Shown: in pieces, positions 24,491 to 36,215 of the stretch
Layout of the letters: the number at the start of each line of letters is the position of its first letter
How positions within the stretch are numbered: the first letter of the stretch is position 1
Notes under the pieces: model-generated
Told to the model about the DNA's origin: nothing
Database searches by the model: none
What the model saw: only the letters and a program-made list of their open reading frames with translations
Program-made: the position numbers and the translations under genes
Source: Ailanthus altissimus
Lineage: Eukaryota; Streptophyta; Magnoliopsida; Sapindales; Simaroubaceae
Length of the DNA stretch: 64,000 bases
Assembly: GCA_946807835.1 (NCBI GenBank)
Contig: OX327694.1
Coordinates: forward strand, 8,320,001 to 8,384,000
Direction of reading: 5' to 3'

Positions 24491-25786
24491 GATAAAATTT
24501 TTATAAATAGCCCAATTTTTATTTTTATTTTTTTGGCATTTTTCTTTTTTAGACTTACATGTAAAAGTCAATCTTTTGTAGTTAAATAATTTAAAATTTG
24601 ACAATTATATTTCTGAGTCTTATTTTCTCTCTATCTTAAAAAACTAAAAAAAAAAAAATACACACACTTTCTCTCAAAATCGAACGCACTCTCCTTTTAC
24701 AAAATTCTTTCACATCAATATCATTTAGATAGGTAATTTCGAAGGAAAATTTTGTGTAGAGTAAACTTTTCTCATCTTATTGCTCATTTCAAATTCGAAA
24801 AATGGATGAAAATACAAGGTCAGTGACAGGCACCGATGGGGTGGCCGACGATGGCTCAAGTTAGACAATGGCTCAATGGTAAATCTTTCTTAGAGTTTAT
24901 GCCCTTAGAAAGAGAGCATAGAGAAGGCAAAAAAAATTTCTTACTAGAATTATTGTTTTAGTTTGAATTCTTCTATCACTCTCATTCAAAATTGAAGATA
25001 AGCCTTAAGTGTGGAGGGGTCCAGCCAGGAGATTACCCCTCAAGGGCGATACGCAATGATATACAATTAAAAAATTATCCTTTTCCTGAGACGCATTTTG
25101 AAAAACTAACTTAGAAGGGGCATGTGAGTAATTGTGCCCCTTTAATATTTGGATCACTAGGCATCTTCTCGAATGGATGCTTTTAGAGTAGTCAACTTGG
25201 TTAAGCAAGCCTACGAACATTAAGTGGTTAGTAAACTTTGTTTCCCTAAGCTTAGTAGATTCAATACTAGATCACCCAAACAACTCTTGACAGCTCTAAT
25301 TCGTATGTCAACGGGAGATAGAAGCTTGGTACTTGCTGACGTGGAAGTTTGTCATTGGCTCTTTAGAGATTTTTCTCATTACACCTTATCTCTAGGTCTA
25401 GTCATCAACTAATTGGCTCCAACTGAACCACTAATAGGATCGACGGTGAGATGGCAAAGCCTAAAATTTGTTAAGGCAAATGCCTATTAATGGGTTCGAT
25501 AATGATATAGCAAGTGACTTGTCCATAATAATATGTCATTTCACAGAAGTGCTAAGTGGCGACGCTGGTCCTTGCACAAGTCTTACTCATGGCCTTTCTG
25601 GGTTGAGTTATGAATGTCTATATATTCGAACTCGTACTCAGCCCATTAAAGTAGTCTGTTTTGAACTGAGCTGTCCATAAAGGAAGTTTGGCCTGAGGGC
25701 TAAGATGGACTTCATGAGCATGCCAAATATCACTTCATTTTCTGCCAATAATTAATAATATCAAATTAGTATAAAATGAGAAAATA
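24491..25786. other. intergenic, no gene recognised
   Basis: It contains an A-rich run at 24638-24660 and several short open frames (25005-25220 minus, 25224-25412, 25468-25680) with no family resemblance that I can name. Base composition is less AT-rich between 25000 and 25680 than in the flanks, so a decayed element is possible. Confidence 0.4.
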
Positions 25787-26289
25787 GGGCTGGACAATTC
25801 TCGAGTTCGATTTAGTTAGATTCCAAACCCGAATTGATAAGTTCCTTGAAATTAAAATTGATCGGGTGATGCCAACTGAATCAGACTTAAATTGAACCTG
25901 TTTAGTTTGATTCGATTCTATTGTTCGATTTTTTGGCTTTAAGCTTTTTTTTTTCAAATTTAGTCTACGTTTTGGACTTTTGGGTTTGGGCTACTTTGAC
26001 TTATATATGAAATTTTAATTATTTTGAGCCCATAACTAATATTCTAAGGCCTAAATTAATATTATTTTTTGTTATAATTATTTTTTATGGCAATATTTTT
26101 AATATTACACCAAATAAAAATATAATTATAAATTGTAATTTTGTATTAAATTAATTAATTCAATTGTATTTTTAATTAATTTACATTCTGATAAAATTAT
26201 TAATTATCCAATTGAGTAAATTAAAGTTAAATTTTAAGTATGCAAAATTTAATTTATAATAGCTATTAATTTTTATTTATGTGATAAAT

Positions 26290-27590
26290 GATAAATCATC
26301 AATTGTACAAAATTTCAATTTCAATTTCAATTAACTTATATTATTTATGAGATAAATCAATTAATTGAATTAATTATGAGATAAATTAAATTTATTTTTG
26401 AAACTATGATGAGATAAATCAATTAATTGTTTAATTTGTATTATTAATGGGTCAATCTATTAATTCAATCGGTTAAATTGAAATTATAATTAAATTGTAC
26501 AAGATTTGACTTCAATTGCAATTAATTTGTATTATTCATGGGATCAATCTATTAATTCAATTGACTAAATTGAAATTAGAGTTAAATTGTACAAGGATTA
26601 TATTTCAATTGCAATTAATTTATATGAATTGAAATATATTAATTCAATTGACTAAATTGAAATTATATTTTAATTGTATAAGGATTCAATTTCAATTGTG
26701 ATTAATTTATATGATTCATGGGATACATCAATTAATTCAATTGACTAAATTATAATTATAATTTAATTGTATAAGGATTCAATTTCAATTGTGATTAATT
26801 TATATGATTCATGGGATACATCAATTAATTCAATTGACTAAATTATAATTATAATTAAATTATACAATGACTACATTTCAATTGCGATTAATTCGTATCA
26901 TTCATGGGATCAATCTATTAATTCAATTAACTAAATTAAAATTATAATTAAATTGTACAATGATTCGATTTCAATTGCGATTAATTTGTCTCATTCATGA
27001 GATTAATCTATTAATTTAAGTCAATTAAATTGACAAAATTATAATTATAATTCAATTCATTTATACAAGAATTCAATTTTAATTAAATAGTTGAGATTTG
27101 TTATCATTAATTATAATTTCAATTAAATAATTCAATTGAATACATTGAAATTATATTATAATTACAGAAGATTCAATTTAAATTAATCTATATTTTGACG
27201 AATTCAAATAATTCAATCGAATAAATTGAAATTATATTATAATTGTGAAGTTTCAATTTGAATTAATTTATATTCACATGATAAATCAAATAATTTGATA
27301 GAGTAAATTGAAATAATATTAGTATATTACAATTGAGGAAGATTCAATTTGAATTAATCTATATTCAAGTGCTAATTTAAATACTTTAATTGATTAAATT
27401 GAAATTATATTACAATTGTAGAAGATTCAATTTGAATTAATTTATATTCATGTGATAAATTGAATAAATAAAAAACATAATTTAACTGTACAAAGATTCA
27501 ATTTGAATTAATTAATATTCATGTGCTAAATTAAATAATTCAATTGAATAAAAATAAAATTATAATTCAATTGACAAATAATTGTTAATT
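26290..27590. repeat. AT-rich minisatellite, period about 93 bp
   Basis: The phrase ATTCATGGGAT(C/A)(A/C)AT starts at 26534, 26714, 26807, 26900 and 26993, so the last four copies are exactly 93 bp apart. Earlier relatives lie at 26343 and 26443. Each unit continues with TTAATTCAATTGACTAAATT and a TTTCAATTGCGATTAATTT-type phrase. After about 27060 the units become irregular but the same words recur to about 27560. A T-run closes the array at 27589. No coding potential. Confidence 0.8.
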
Positions 27591-27599
27591 TTTTTTTTT

Positions 27600-28274
27600 T
27601 GGTCATATTTCCAACAAGCTAACCTTAATACCTTATATGTCCCATATCTTAGAATTAATAAAAAATTATTTGTAATTAAAGAAAAATAATTTCAACAGCA
27701 ATAGGGCCTTCTCACTTATCTATGTATTGAAAGAATTTTATAATATTAAATCATTTTTAAAATATTAAGCAAAGAGCTACCAAAGGCCACATGTGTAAGG
27801 AATTGATGTAAGCAACACAAGAGCCTTAAACCAGCTCATTTACACCATAATTTCTGTATTTATTTTATTTTCAGTTTGGACCGAATTGATAGATTCTGTT
27901 AAAACAAAACCGATTGATTTGATACTACTAAATTCAAACCGCCCAAAGTAAAAAATTTCGATTCGATATATGGTTAACCTAAACAACGCCAGTTCTAGAG
28001 ATAATAGTTTAAACAACAATCTTTGAATTTATTTTCACTATTCATTTGAAATTTTTAAAAGTTCAAAATTATTGTTTAAGATTTAAAAGTTATTGCTATT
28101 AGCCTTCAGCCGATGGAAAAAACGAGGTGTTGGCGGTTGACTCATAATTTGTTTTCTAGAAACACCAAAAACACTTAAAAAAAAAAAACTGGGTAATAAT
28201 TAATGAAAGATTTCAAGTCTGAAACAACTTCATAGAAAATTGTTGCAAAAAAATTTCTGTTCAAACAAACTCCC
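27600..28274. other. upstream region of the SWI2-like gene
   Basis: AT-rich, without a recognised gene. Presumably contains the promoter of the gene starting at 28275, but I see no unambiguous TATA box. Phrases such as CCGAATTGATAGATTCTG (27879) resemble 25830-25845 on the other side of the minisatellite. Confidence 0.4.
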
Positions 28275-31200
28275 ATGTCATTGTTGCGCAGTTTTAAAGA
28301 AAGCCTAAAACCCTGTTCGAATATCTCATCAAAGTCATCTACCTTAACACAATCTTCATTCTTGTCCAAAGAATCATCTGATGGTCGGTTAATTAACCCA
28401 AGAAAGCCCCCGAAATCCTCTCTTTCGCAGCAGCTCCAGCGTCTTGAAGAAGATTTTAACTTTTCTTCGCCAAAACAAAACCCAGAACCCAGAAACAAAG
28501 CCCCAGTTGAGAGACGGAGTTGTTTTGATGATGAAGAAGAGGAGAAACAGCAAGAAGAAAAGGAATTTGGAAGACCCCAGGTGGGTCAGTTTCAGTTTGA
28601 TCATACAGGCCCATATGAGCCATTGGTCTTGTCGGAAGGTCGACAAGTTCCAATTGTACAGGTTATTATTTTCTTAGATTTTTTTTTTTTTTTGTGCAAG
28701 TGCTTTTTCTTTTAGGTCTCAAGATAAAGCAATTTTCTTTAAGAAACATTGTGTTTTTTAATTTGTCTGATATTTTTTTCTGGAGTGAGAAACGTTTAGA
28801 TTTTTTTCTGATTAGGATGTAATTAGATGTCAGTTGTAAAGTTTTTGATTATGCTGGTGGGTGTGTTCTTGGAAACTGGGAAGTTAAATTGGCTTGTATG
28901 GATTAAAAATTTCTTTTTGTTTTTGTTTCTGGTTTTGGTTGCAGGTGCCTGCATCGATCAACTGTAGGTTGCTTGAACATCAAAGAGAGGGAGTGAAGTT
29001 CTTGTATAAATTGTACAAAAACAACCATGGAGGTATTCTTGGTGATGACATGTGAGTATATTTGTTATATTGATGTATCTCTCATTTTCTTTTGTTGTTT
29101 AACTGTGACCGTTCTTGTTCTTGTGTTCTCTTGTCATCTTGGTTTCATCTACCCTATTTGCGTTGCTGCTGTTTGTTTCAAGTTACCACCATACTACAAA
29201 TCTGCCCCACCCTATGGTTTATTAGAGAAAAATGTGAATTGGAAATATTATGAATATTATCTCTCTCAATTCTGTGGCCTGTAAAAAAAGTCATGACCTG
29301 TTTCAATATTGGCCCTTTCTACATGGTAGTTAATTTGATTTCTTCTTAATTATATTGCTGATTTAAGTTTTATTCTTCTTCTAACTATGTAACTGGTTGT
29401 TCTTTTCCCCCATAAGATGCGCAGTGCTGTGTCTGTATGAATGCTACATACGCCTATTTATACTCCACAAAGTCTGTGTGAAATAGATTTGTGTTTATAA
29501 TATACGTGAGACTTTTGGTTGAACTGAAGTAACAGATGCAATTGTAACTAAGGACTTACAGACAATGCTGATAATTTTCCAGGCTTCTTGTTATGATATT
29601 ATGCATGTATCAAGTATCCCACATTTCTCTGTCTCAGATGTTGTTATTAACTTTTTTTGCTGTGCTAATAGCATTCATTTTGGCCTTATAATATTGGATT
29701 AGGGGGCTCGGAAAAACAATTCAAACGATTGCATTCCTTGCTGCTGTGTTTGGAAAAGACGAGTCTACTGACACCACTGTTTTGAAAGAGAATAAACTGG
29801 GCAAGAAGGGTCACGTGCTGATTATTTCTCCCTCTTCTGTAATCCAGAACTGGGAGATTGAATTCTCTAGATGGTCTACCTTCAATGTCTCTGTGTACCA
29901 TGGTCCTAATCGTGATCTGATTTTTGGAAAACTAGATACAAATGGAGTTGAGGTACTTATTACTAGTTTTGACACTTATAGGATCCAAGGCAGCATTTTG
30001 TCAGAGGTCAATTGGGAGATCGTGATTGTTGATGAAGCACACAGGCTAAAGAATGAAAAGTCAAAACTCTATACAGCATGTTTAGAAATTAAAACTCAGA
30101 AACGTATTGGTCTGACAGGAACCGTCTTGCAAAACAAAATTATGGAACTGTTCAATCTCTTTGACTGGGTTGCACCTGGGTCCCTGGGAACACGGGAACA
30201 TTTCCGAGAGTTTTATGATGAACCCCTCAAGCATGGCCAAAGATCAAGTGCTCCTGAAAGATTTGTCCAGGTTGCTGATAAGCGAAAACAGCACCTAGTT
30301 GAAGTTCTTCGTAAATACATGTTAAGAAGGACAAAGGAGGAGACTATTGGACATCTTATGATGGGAAAGGAAGATAATGTGGTTTTCTGTGCAATGAGTG
30401 ATTTGCAAAAACGGGTTTATAGGAGAATGCTACAACTTCCAGACATTCAGTGCCTCGTTAACAAGGATCTTCCTTGTAGCTGTGGAAGCCCTCTTGCCCA
30501 AGTTGAATGTTGCCAAAGGACTGTACCAGATGGGATTATTTGGCCTTACCTCCACAGAGATAATCCTGATGGTTGTGATTCATGCCCTTTTTGCCTTGTC
30601 CTTCCTTGCCTTGTCAAACTTCAACAGGTTAATGAGCGTTTGAATTTTGTGGTTTTTCTAACTGTGATTGTTAACTTTATTAAATACATGCAACAGAATA
30701 CATGCTAGTTATAGACATAATTGAATTTCTTAGCTATGCAACCTTTACAGTTACTTTCTAGGATATCTTTCAAAGGCAAGAGGTAGGGGCAGAATTCTTT
30801 GGTCCAATGTGATTATACAGAAGTTTTATTGACACACGTTTAACTAAATTTTTCATCTTCTAAAGGATACTTTGCATTGGAAATTGAAATTCAATAAAAC
30901 AACGGAGGAGAACAGCAGAGGTTAATTTAATTTGTTGGTTAGTGTATTCCACTTTCAATCTATTTGTTGGAGTTTGACAAAGGAACTATAAACCTAAAAC
31001 CTATAAAATATCTTGTTATCATTTTAGCGCGGATATAACGTAATGGATGTTGTTCGGATCAGCATTCCTTCTTGGCCTGCAATAACTATAACTGTTGGAA
31101 GCTTGAATCAAAAAGAGTTTAATAAATTGAAAAGTATTTTTGAAACCTTTCTTATGGTTAATGGAACCTTTTTCTTCAGCTTCTGGAGCCAAATGCTTTC

Positions 31201-34200
31201 AATCATAAAAGAACTCGTGATAGGATCATTTGCATTATAAGTGCCCTAAATCTCATAGTGTGGCCTTTTTGTGACTTAACATTGAGGCTCTGCATGAGCT
31301 CTCACATCTATTTATACCCTAGGTGTACAAACACAAGCCTTTGAGATCATTTTGACTGTCATTTTTATAAGGACCATACATTGAATCATTAGATTATCAG
31401 GTTGGTCTATTTATTCTAACTCTATCAGAACTTTGAAAAATGGTACACCTTGCTTTGCGTTGAAACACAGTTACATTTTATTGTTTAATGCAAACATGAG
31501 TGCATTTATGCTAATTGCATGAGGTGGATATTACGTTCTCAAAAAGTAAGTGCATTCCCAAATCATTTGGATGGCAGCCAATTGAAAAATGGTACGCCTT
31601 GCTTTTTGTTGAAACGGAGTTGCATGTTATTGTTTAATGTCAAAAAGTAAGTGCATTTATGCTATGCAAATCATCAAGATGGCAGCCAATTGGTGTTTAT
31701 CAATATTTTGACATGTAATTTTAAATGCTTACATTTTGGAATTGCCTCACAGATAAGCAATCACCTGGAGCTTATTAAGCCTAATCCCAGAGATGAACCA
31801 GATAAACGGAAGAAAGATGCAAAATTTGCCTCTGCTGTCTTTGGACCTGATATTGATTTAGTGGGAGGAAATGCTCAAAATGAGAGTTTCATGGGCCTGA
31901 GTGACGTTAAACATTGTGGCAAAATGAGAGCCTTGGAAAAGCTAATGTTCTCTTGGGCTTCAAAGGGTGACAAAATTCTTCTTTTCAGTTACTCAGTCAG
32001 GTGATGTTCCACAACTCCACCTATTAAAACCTCTAGCATAGCTATTTTTTAGAAATTTAGACAATTTTTAAAGCTCAGGATGAGGAGGCGTGTGAGATTA
32101 AATTGTTGGTTTATTCTAATCAATAATTCATTCCTTCTATTTCTTATGGTTGCTCCATTTATTAGAATCAGCTAAGCAGTAGAATGTAATTTAAAAGTAG
32201 TTCATTCTCTGATATGTTGACATCTGAATGCTGGCCATTCCAAAATCTTCTCATATTCTTTCCAAGTTGAGGAGATCGTAAATATAACTCGGATCAACTT
32301 CAGATAATCCTGGGCTAGTAGGAATATTTAAACTTCCATTTGATGCCATAGTTTGTGACATATTCATTGATGCGTCGAAGTTGTCCAGCCTTACATTAAT
32401 CTTTTTTGGTAGTTGAGGAAGTTAGCCACTTGTAAGTTTTTGATTGATTGCCATTAATCACCAATGGATTCATTGGATAATAAAATTTGCTTGAGGAACT
32501 TTATTCTTTGGGATACAATTTCAATTTTTAATCATTACTTGTTGTTTGTCTGAGCATTTTCCTTCATCTTGATTGGACTCTTTTCTGCTCCTGACATTGC
32601 ACTATTATATCCAGGATGCTAAACATACTGGAAAAATTCCTTATACGCAAAGGGTATAGTTTTTCAAGACTTGATGGTTCCACACCAACCAACCTGCGCC
32701 AGTCTCATGTTGATGACTTCAACTCTAGTCCAAGCAAACAGGTAGTTTTCGAAATACTAAATTGAGCAGTTCTCTGCTCTAGATTCTTTTAAGACTCTGG
32801 TTCCTTCCTTCAGGTGTTCCTGATATCAACGCGAGCTGGTGGGCTTGGATTGAATCTTGTAAGTGCAAATCGTGTGGTTATATTTGACCCAAACTGGAAT
32901 CCTGCGCAAGATTTACAGGCCCAAGACAGATCATTTCGTTTTGGGCAGAAGCGGCATGTAGTGGTTTTCCGCCTTCTTTCTGCTGGCTCCCTTGAGGAAC
33001 TTGTTTATACCCGTCAGGTGTACAAACAGCAGCTATCAAATATTGTTGTTTCTGGAAAAATGGAAAAACGGTATTTTGAAGGTGTACAGGTATATGAATT
33101 ATTTTCATTATTTTTTTTTTTTATTTCATGAGGTTGGTGAGGCACAGGGAAGGGCGGGGTAGGGGATTTGTGGAAGAAAAGTTTGTTCAGAGGATATGCA
33201 TCTGTTTTGCTCTAGCTTTTTAAATTTGCATTCAAACATTTAGCGTCCCTTCACGTAACGTGGTTATCTTTACCTATTTCTCAGGATTGCAAAGAATTTC
33301 AAGGCGAGCTTTTTGGAATATGCAATCTATTCCGAGATCTCTCTGATAAGCTTTTCACCAGTGAAATCATTGAGTTGCATGGACAACAGGAACAAGAACA
33401 TGAGCAGCATCTTAATACAAATCGGGAATTAACTGAGCTTAGTACTCACATTGTTGCCTCAAAAGAAGCAAATGCATTAATTTTATCAGGATCAGGCACC
33501 AGAAAGTCCAGTGATCTGGAGAGGGATTCGACATGTAAACCATTGCTTGAAGACTTGGGTAATTCAATTTTTCAGTGTCTGCATTTACTTTTTATTTCCA
33601 TTCTAGTTAATACTATATGCGCTGATGATTATTCTGTTTCCTTCTGCTTTAATTCTACATTAGCATGTGGAGATGCCTGACAGTTCTGGTATTTGGTTGT
33701 TTGTGTTAACACAGAATACAATGAAATAAAAAGAAGGCTTGGTTACATTTTATTTTTCATTTCTGACTTATCATGTGGTGCTACCATTCAACAATTAGCA
33801 ATAATTTTTTTTTTTCACCAGAATATTACTAGGAAGCCTTAGGCTGCACTGATTAAGAGTTATGAGAAGGTGCTGGAGTAGTATTGCCAAGAACAAGCAA
33901 AGTTCAAAGTTATACAAAGAGATGGAGAATTAATCAAAATTCAAGTGAAAAATTGCACCTTAACAATCTATTTGAATTTGGTGCCATGTTTGAACCTATT
34001 ATGGGGTGGTAGAGAAAAGGAATGAGGGGAGAGTATGGAGTTGGATATGAGCCTAGTAACAAAATGTTATTAAATATCGAGTTAATCAAAACTAGCATTT
34101 CTGATGTTCAGGTATTGTCTATGCTCATCGTAATGAAGACATTGTCAACTGTCAACCTGGGACTCAAGGGAAGCTGATAATGAGTGTCCCTCAGGATGAT

Positions 34201-34449
34201 AGCTTCATGCAGGTACACATCTCTGCCAAGAAGAGAAGTAAAATGGATGGTGCAAATGGTAAAGAGAACCTCTCCTCGTCAAAGCACCAGAAAATGATCG
34301 AATACAGCCTCCTTGCCCAGTTCATGGGTATGGATGAGATCGAATTCAGCAAGTGGGTATTGTCAGCAACTCCGTTAGAGAGGGAGAAAGTGCTGCAAGA
34401 TTACAAGAGAAAGAAAATGGCTAAAAAGAGAGATTTGGCAGACCTATAA
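28275..34449 (+). CDS. SWI2: SWI2/SNF2 ATPase, SWITCH 2 (CHR9, ERCC6L2-like)
   Basis: Nuclear DNA-dependent ATPase of the Rad54/ERCC6 side of the SNF2 family; relatives remodel chromatin and act in DNA repair. Proposed exons: 28275-28661, 28945-29051, 29703-30627, 31753-32000, 32615-32741, 32814-33089, 33285-33558 and 34112-34449. All introns are GT-AG and phases join cleanly, giving 2682 nt and 893 residues, close to the Arabidopsis protein. Motifs: [19 protein letters not shown] (motif Q/I region), MGLGKT (residues 165-170, spanning the exon 2/3 junction), DEAH at 275-278, LTGTVLQN, then lobe 2 with [26 protein letters not shown] and [10 protein letters not shown] cysteine cluster (PCSCGS...CDSCPFC...PC) lies between the lobes at the end of exon 3. 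The N-terminus has [14 protein letters not shown]. The C-terminus is lysine-rich ([10 protein letters not shown]). No stop or frameshift is seen, so it appears functional. Intron positions are inferred from splice sites and reading frame. Confidence 0.92.
31435..31691. repeat. tandem duplication in intron 3 of the SWI2-like gene
   Basis: Unit 1 (31435-31583) and unit 2 (31584-31691) both begin GAAAAATGGTAC(A/G)CCTTGCTTT and end ATGGCAGCCAATT. Unit 2 lacks about 40 internal bases. It lies just upstream of the exon 4 acceptor (31752). Confidence 0.75.
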
Positions 34450-34577
34450 ATAAAAAAAGATACAACTCATCGTCGTCGTAAAGATGTACCCTTTTTTTTA
34501 ATTGTTGCACCTGCTACAAGCAAAAGGAAATGTAAATATGTAGAATGTGATAATGGTCTAGTCATTTTGTCCAACTG

Positions 34578-34698
34578 AATGACATGAATTCATCAAAATC
34601 AGACAGCTTCAAAGTGCATACATTGAGAATGTAATTCATCGCAATACAGTGTAAATAATGTGACTCGAGTGTCTATGATTGGATGAATTCATGTCATT
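34578..34698. repeat. 17-bp perfect inverted repeat
   Basis: AATGACATGAATTCATC (34578-34594) and its exact reverse complement (34682-34698), separated by 87 bases. Could be a hairpin in the 3' end of the transcript or the ends of a very small inverted-repeat element; no flanking target duplication was seen. Confidence 0.7.
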
Positions 34699-34980
34699 AA
34701 GTATACAATTCAAACTTTCTGCAATTTTCACTCCGAATCAAAAAGTATTTCCTAGAACTGTTTATGCAGTTTGAAAAGTAAAACTGAGTAAAAGACTCAA
34801 TAAGGTGTAATACATTGACAGGTTCTGATTAGGGCAGTAGCCTCCATGACAAATAAATTCATACTTCAGATGTGTTATGGTGTGCAGAAAAGAAGCAACT
34901 GAGAAAGCAGGTTATATGGACAACCATTTCTAATGCAATTAAGGAGATTCCTTTTAACTATCTAGACATGAAGGGGTGAA

Positions 34981-35080
34981 TTACAAGTTTAAATAACAGA
35001 AGACAGGGTGCCTGGCAAGAAAATAATATGTTACAAATTTAAATAACAGAAGACAGGGTGCTTGGCAATAAAATAATATG
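34981..35080. repeat. 50-bp tandem duplication
   Basis: 34981-35030 and 35031-35080 are the same 50-mer with three mismatches. It contains AACAGAAGACAGGGTG. Confidence 0.85.
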
Positions 35081-35363
35081 TCAATGCCAAAGGATAAAGA
35101 CAGAAATATATGCTTGTTGAGCTTCAATAGAAGCTCTAAATACCTCATTTCTTGACAAAGGCACTTCCGCCACTTTCTCCATCACTTCAGGAAGCATTGA
35201 AGCCTTTTTAGCAGAATCAACTTTCACACTGTTTACTGTTTAACAGTTTCTTCGGCAACCATTCACTCTCATATAATATAATATTGTCTGATTTAAGTTT
35301 AAGCATGATTTTATTCTCCCTAAAAAATTTATATTGCTTGCAAATGAATTTTATATATATATA

Positions 35364-35546
35364 TGTTGAAATGTATAGGATATTTTGTATATATTTATGG
35401 TCAATATTATAAAATAAAAAATAAATTAATAATTTTTTAAATAGGACTAATTGACCTTTAAAATTGGACACATAACTTCACCTATATAATAATATATTTT
35501 TCTTATTATCAATGAACAAGTATTCTTCTTTCTCCATTTCTTCGCA
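35364..35546 (+). repeat. 5' LTR of copia B
   Basis: 183 bp, TGTTGAAATG to TTCGCA, exactly as long as the 3' LTR. Followed directly by the primer binding site. Confidence 0.92.
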
Positions 35547-35559
35547 TGGTATCAAAGCT
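35547..35559 (+). other. primer binding site of copia B (tRNA-Met)
   Basis: TGGTATCAAAGCT directly after the LTR, complementary to the 3' end of initiator tRNA-Met. Confidence 0.85.
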
Positions 35560-36215
35560 ATTGTGCTCTTTTTAATCCCTAATTTTTTTGGCGAAGTCAC
35601 CCATTTTTTTTCTGGCAACCGTGCTTTCTTCATTTTTTCAGTGGTCATGTTCTCAGCTTTGAGATCACCAATAACTCGTCGACAAAACCCTAAGAAGACA
35701 GGAGTTGAACCCCGCTGAACGCGCCACCACGCACCACCCACCAAAATTCGCCTTAATTTTTTTGCGCACGCGGACTCTCACTGCCGATGTCCCTGCCTTT
35801 AGACAACGCCGACGACCATTTATGCGGCAGCCCAGTAGTCATTGGCCACCGCACACGTTGCCCATATTTTCAGCAAGTTTTCGATCTCTTTCTCCGGCGA
35901 CTTTTCTCCGACGATCATTGTTCCCGTGAACTCAGACAAGGCTGATGACCAAGCCTATAGCAGCCGCGCACTCATCGACCGCTGAATGCACCCTCACGCG
36001 CTACATCTTTGCCGTTGTCACATGATCGCCAATCTCCTCCTCGGCGAGCGTGAGTCTTCACCGCCGGCACCAATAGTTTCAAACGACGTCAATGAACTAA
36101 ATACCTACCACTATGTCACTTCCTGTCGCCAAAAATTGCCAGTGTGTTACTAGAAAACTTCTCCTAGTTGTCAGTTATTTTCTCCTTCTTCCTTCTCTCC
36201 AATTTGTGAGCCAAT
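35560..36215 (+). other. copia B leader, relatively GC-rich
   Basis: The 650 bases between primer site and the gag start hold CG-containing words (35720-36070) and no recognisable protein. The open frames at 35512-35718 and 35705-35929 run across the LTR or leader and look fortuitous. Confidence 0.45.

Larger units (their letters stand above)
34450..35363. other. downstream region of the SWI2-like gene
   Basis: Holds the 3' untranslated region, an inverted repeat (34578-34698) and a 50-bp tandem duplication (34981-35080). No further gene recognised before the copia LTR at 35364. Confidence 0.5.

Noticed and set aside
25005..25680. Three short frames in a less AT-rich stretch
   Set aside because: No recognisable domains, mixed strands, no splice pattern. 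Kept only as unassigned sequence.
28389..28677. Overlapping frames on both strands near exon 1 of the SWI2-like gene
   Set aside because: Shadows of the real exon 1 (28275-28661).
29027..29284. 85-codon frame starting at the end of exon 2
   Set aside because: It reads past a good GTGAGT donor into intron 2 and gives no helicase continuation; MGLGKT requires splicing to 29703.
34981..35080. 50-bp duplication as a possible CRISPR-like or satellite array
   Set aside because: Only two adjacent units with no spacer; a simple tandem duplication, and the genome is a plant's.
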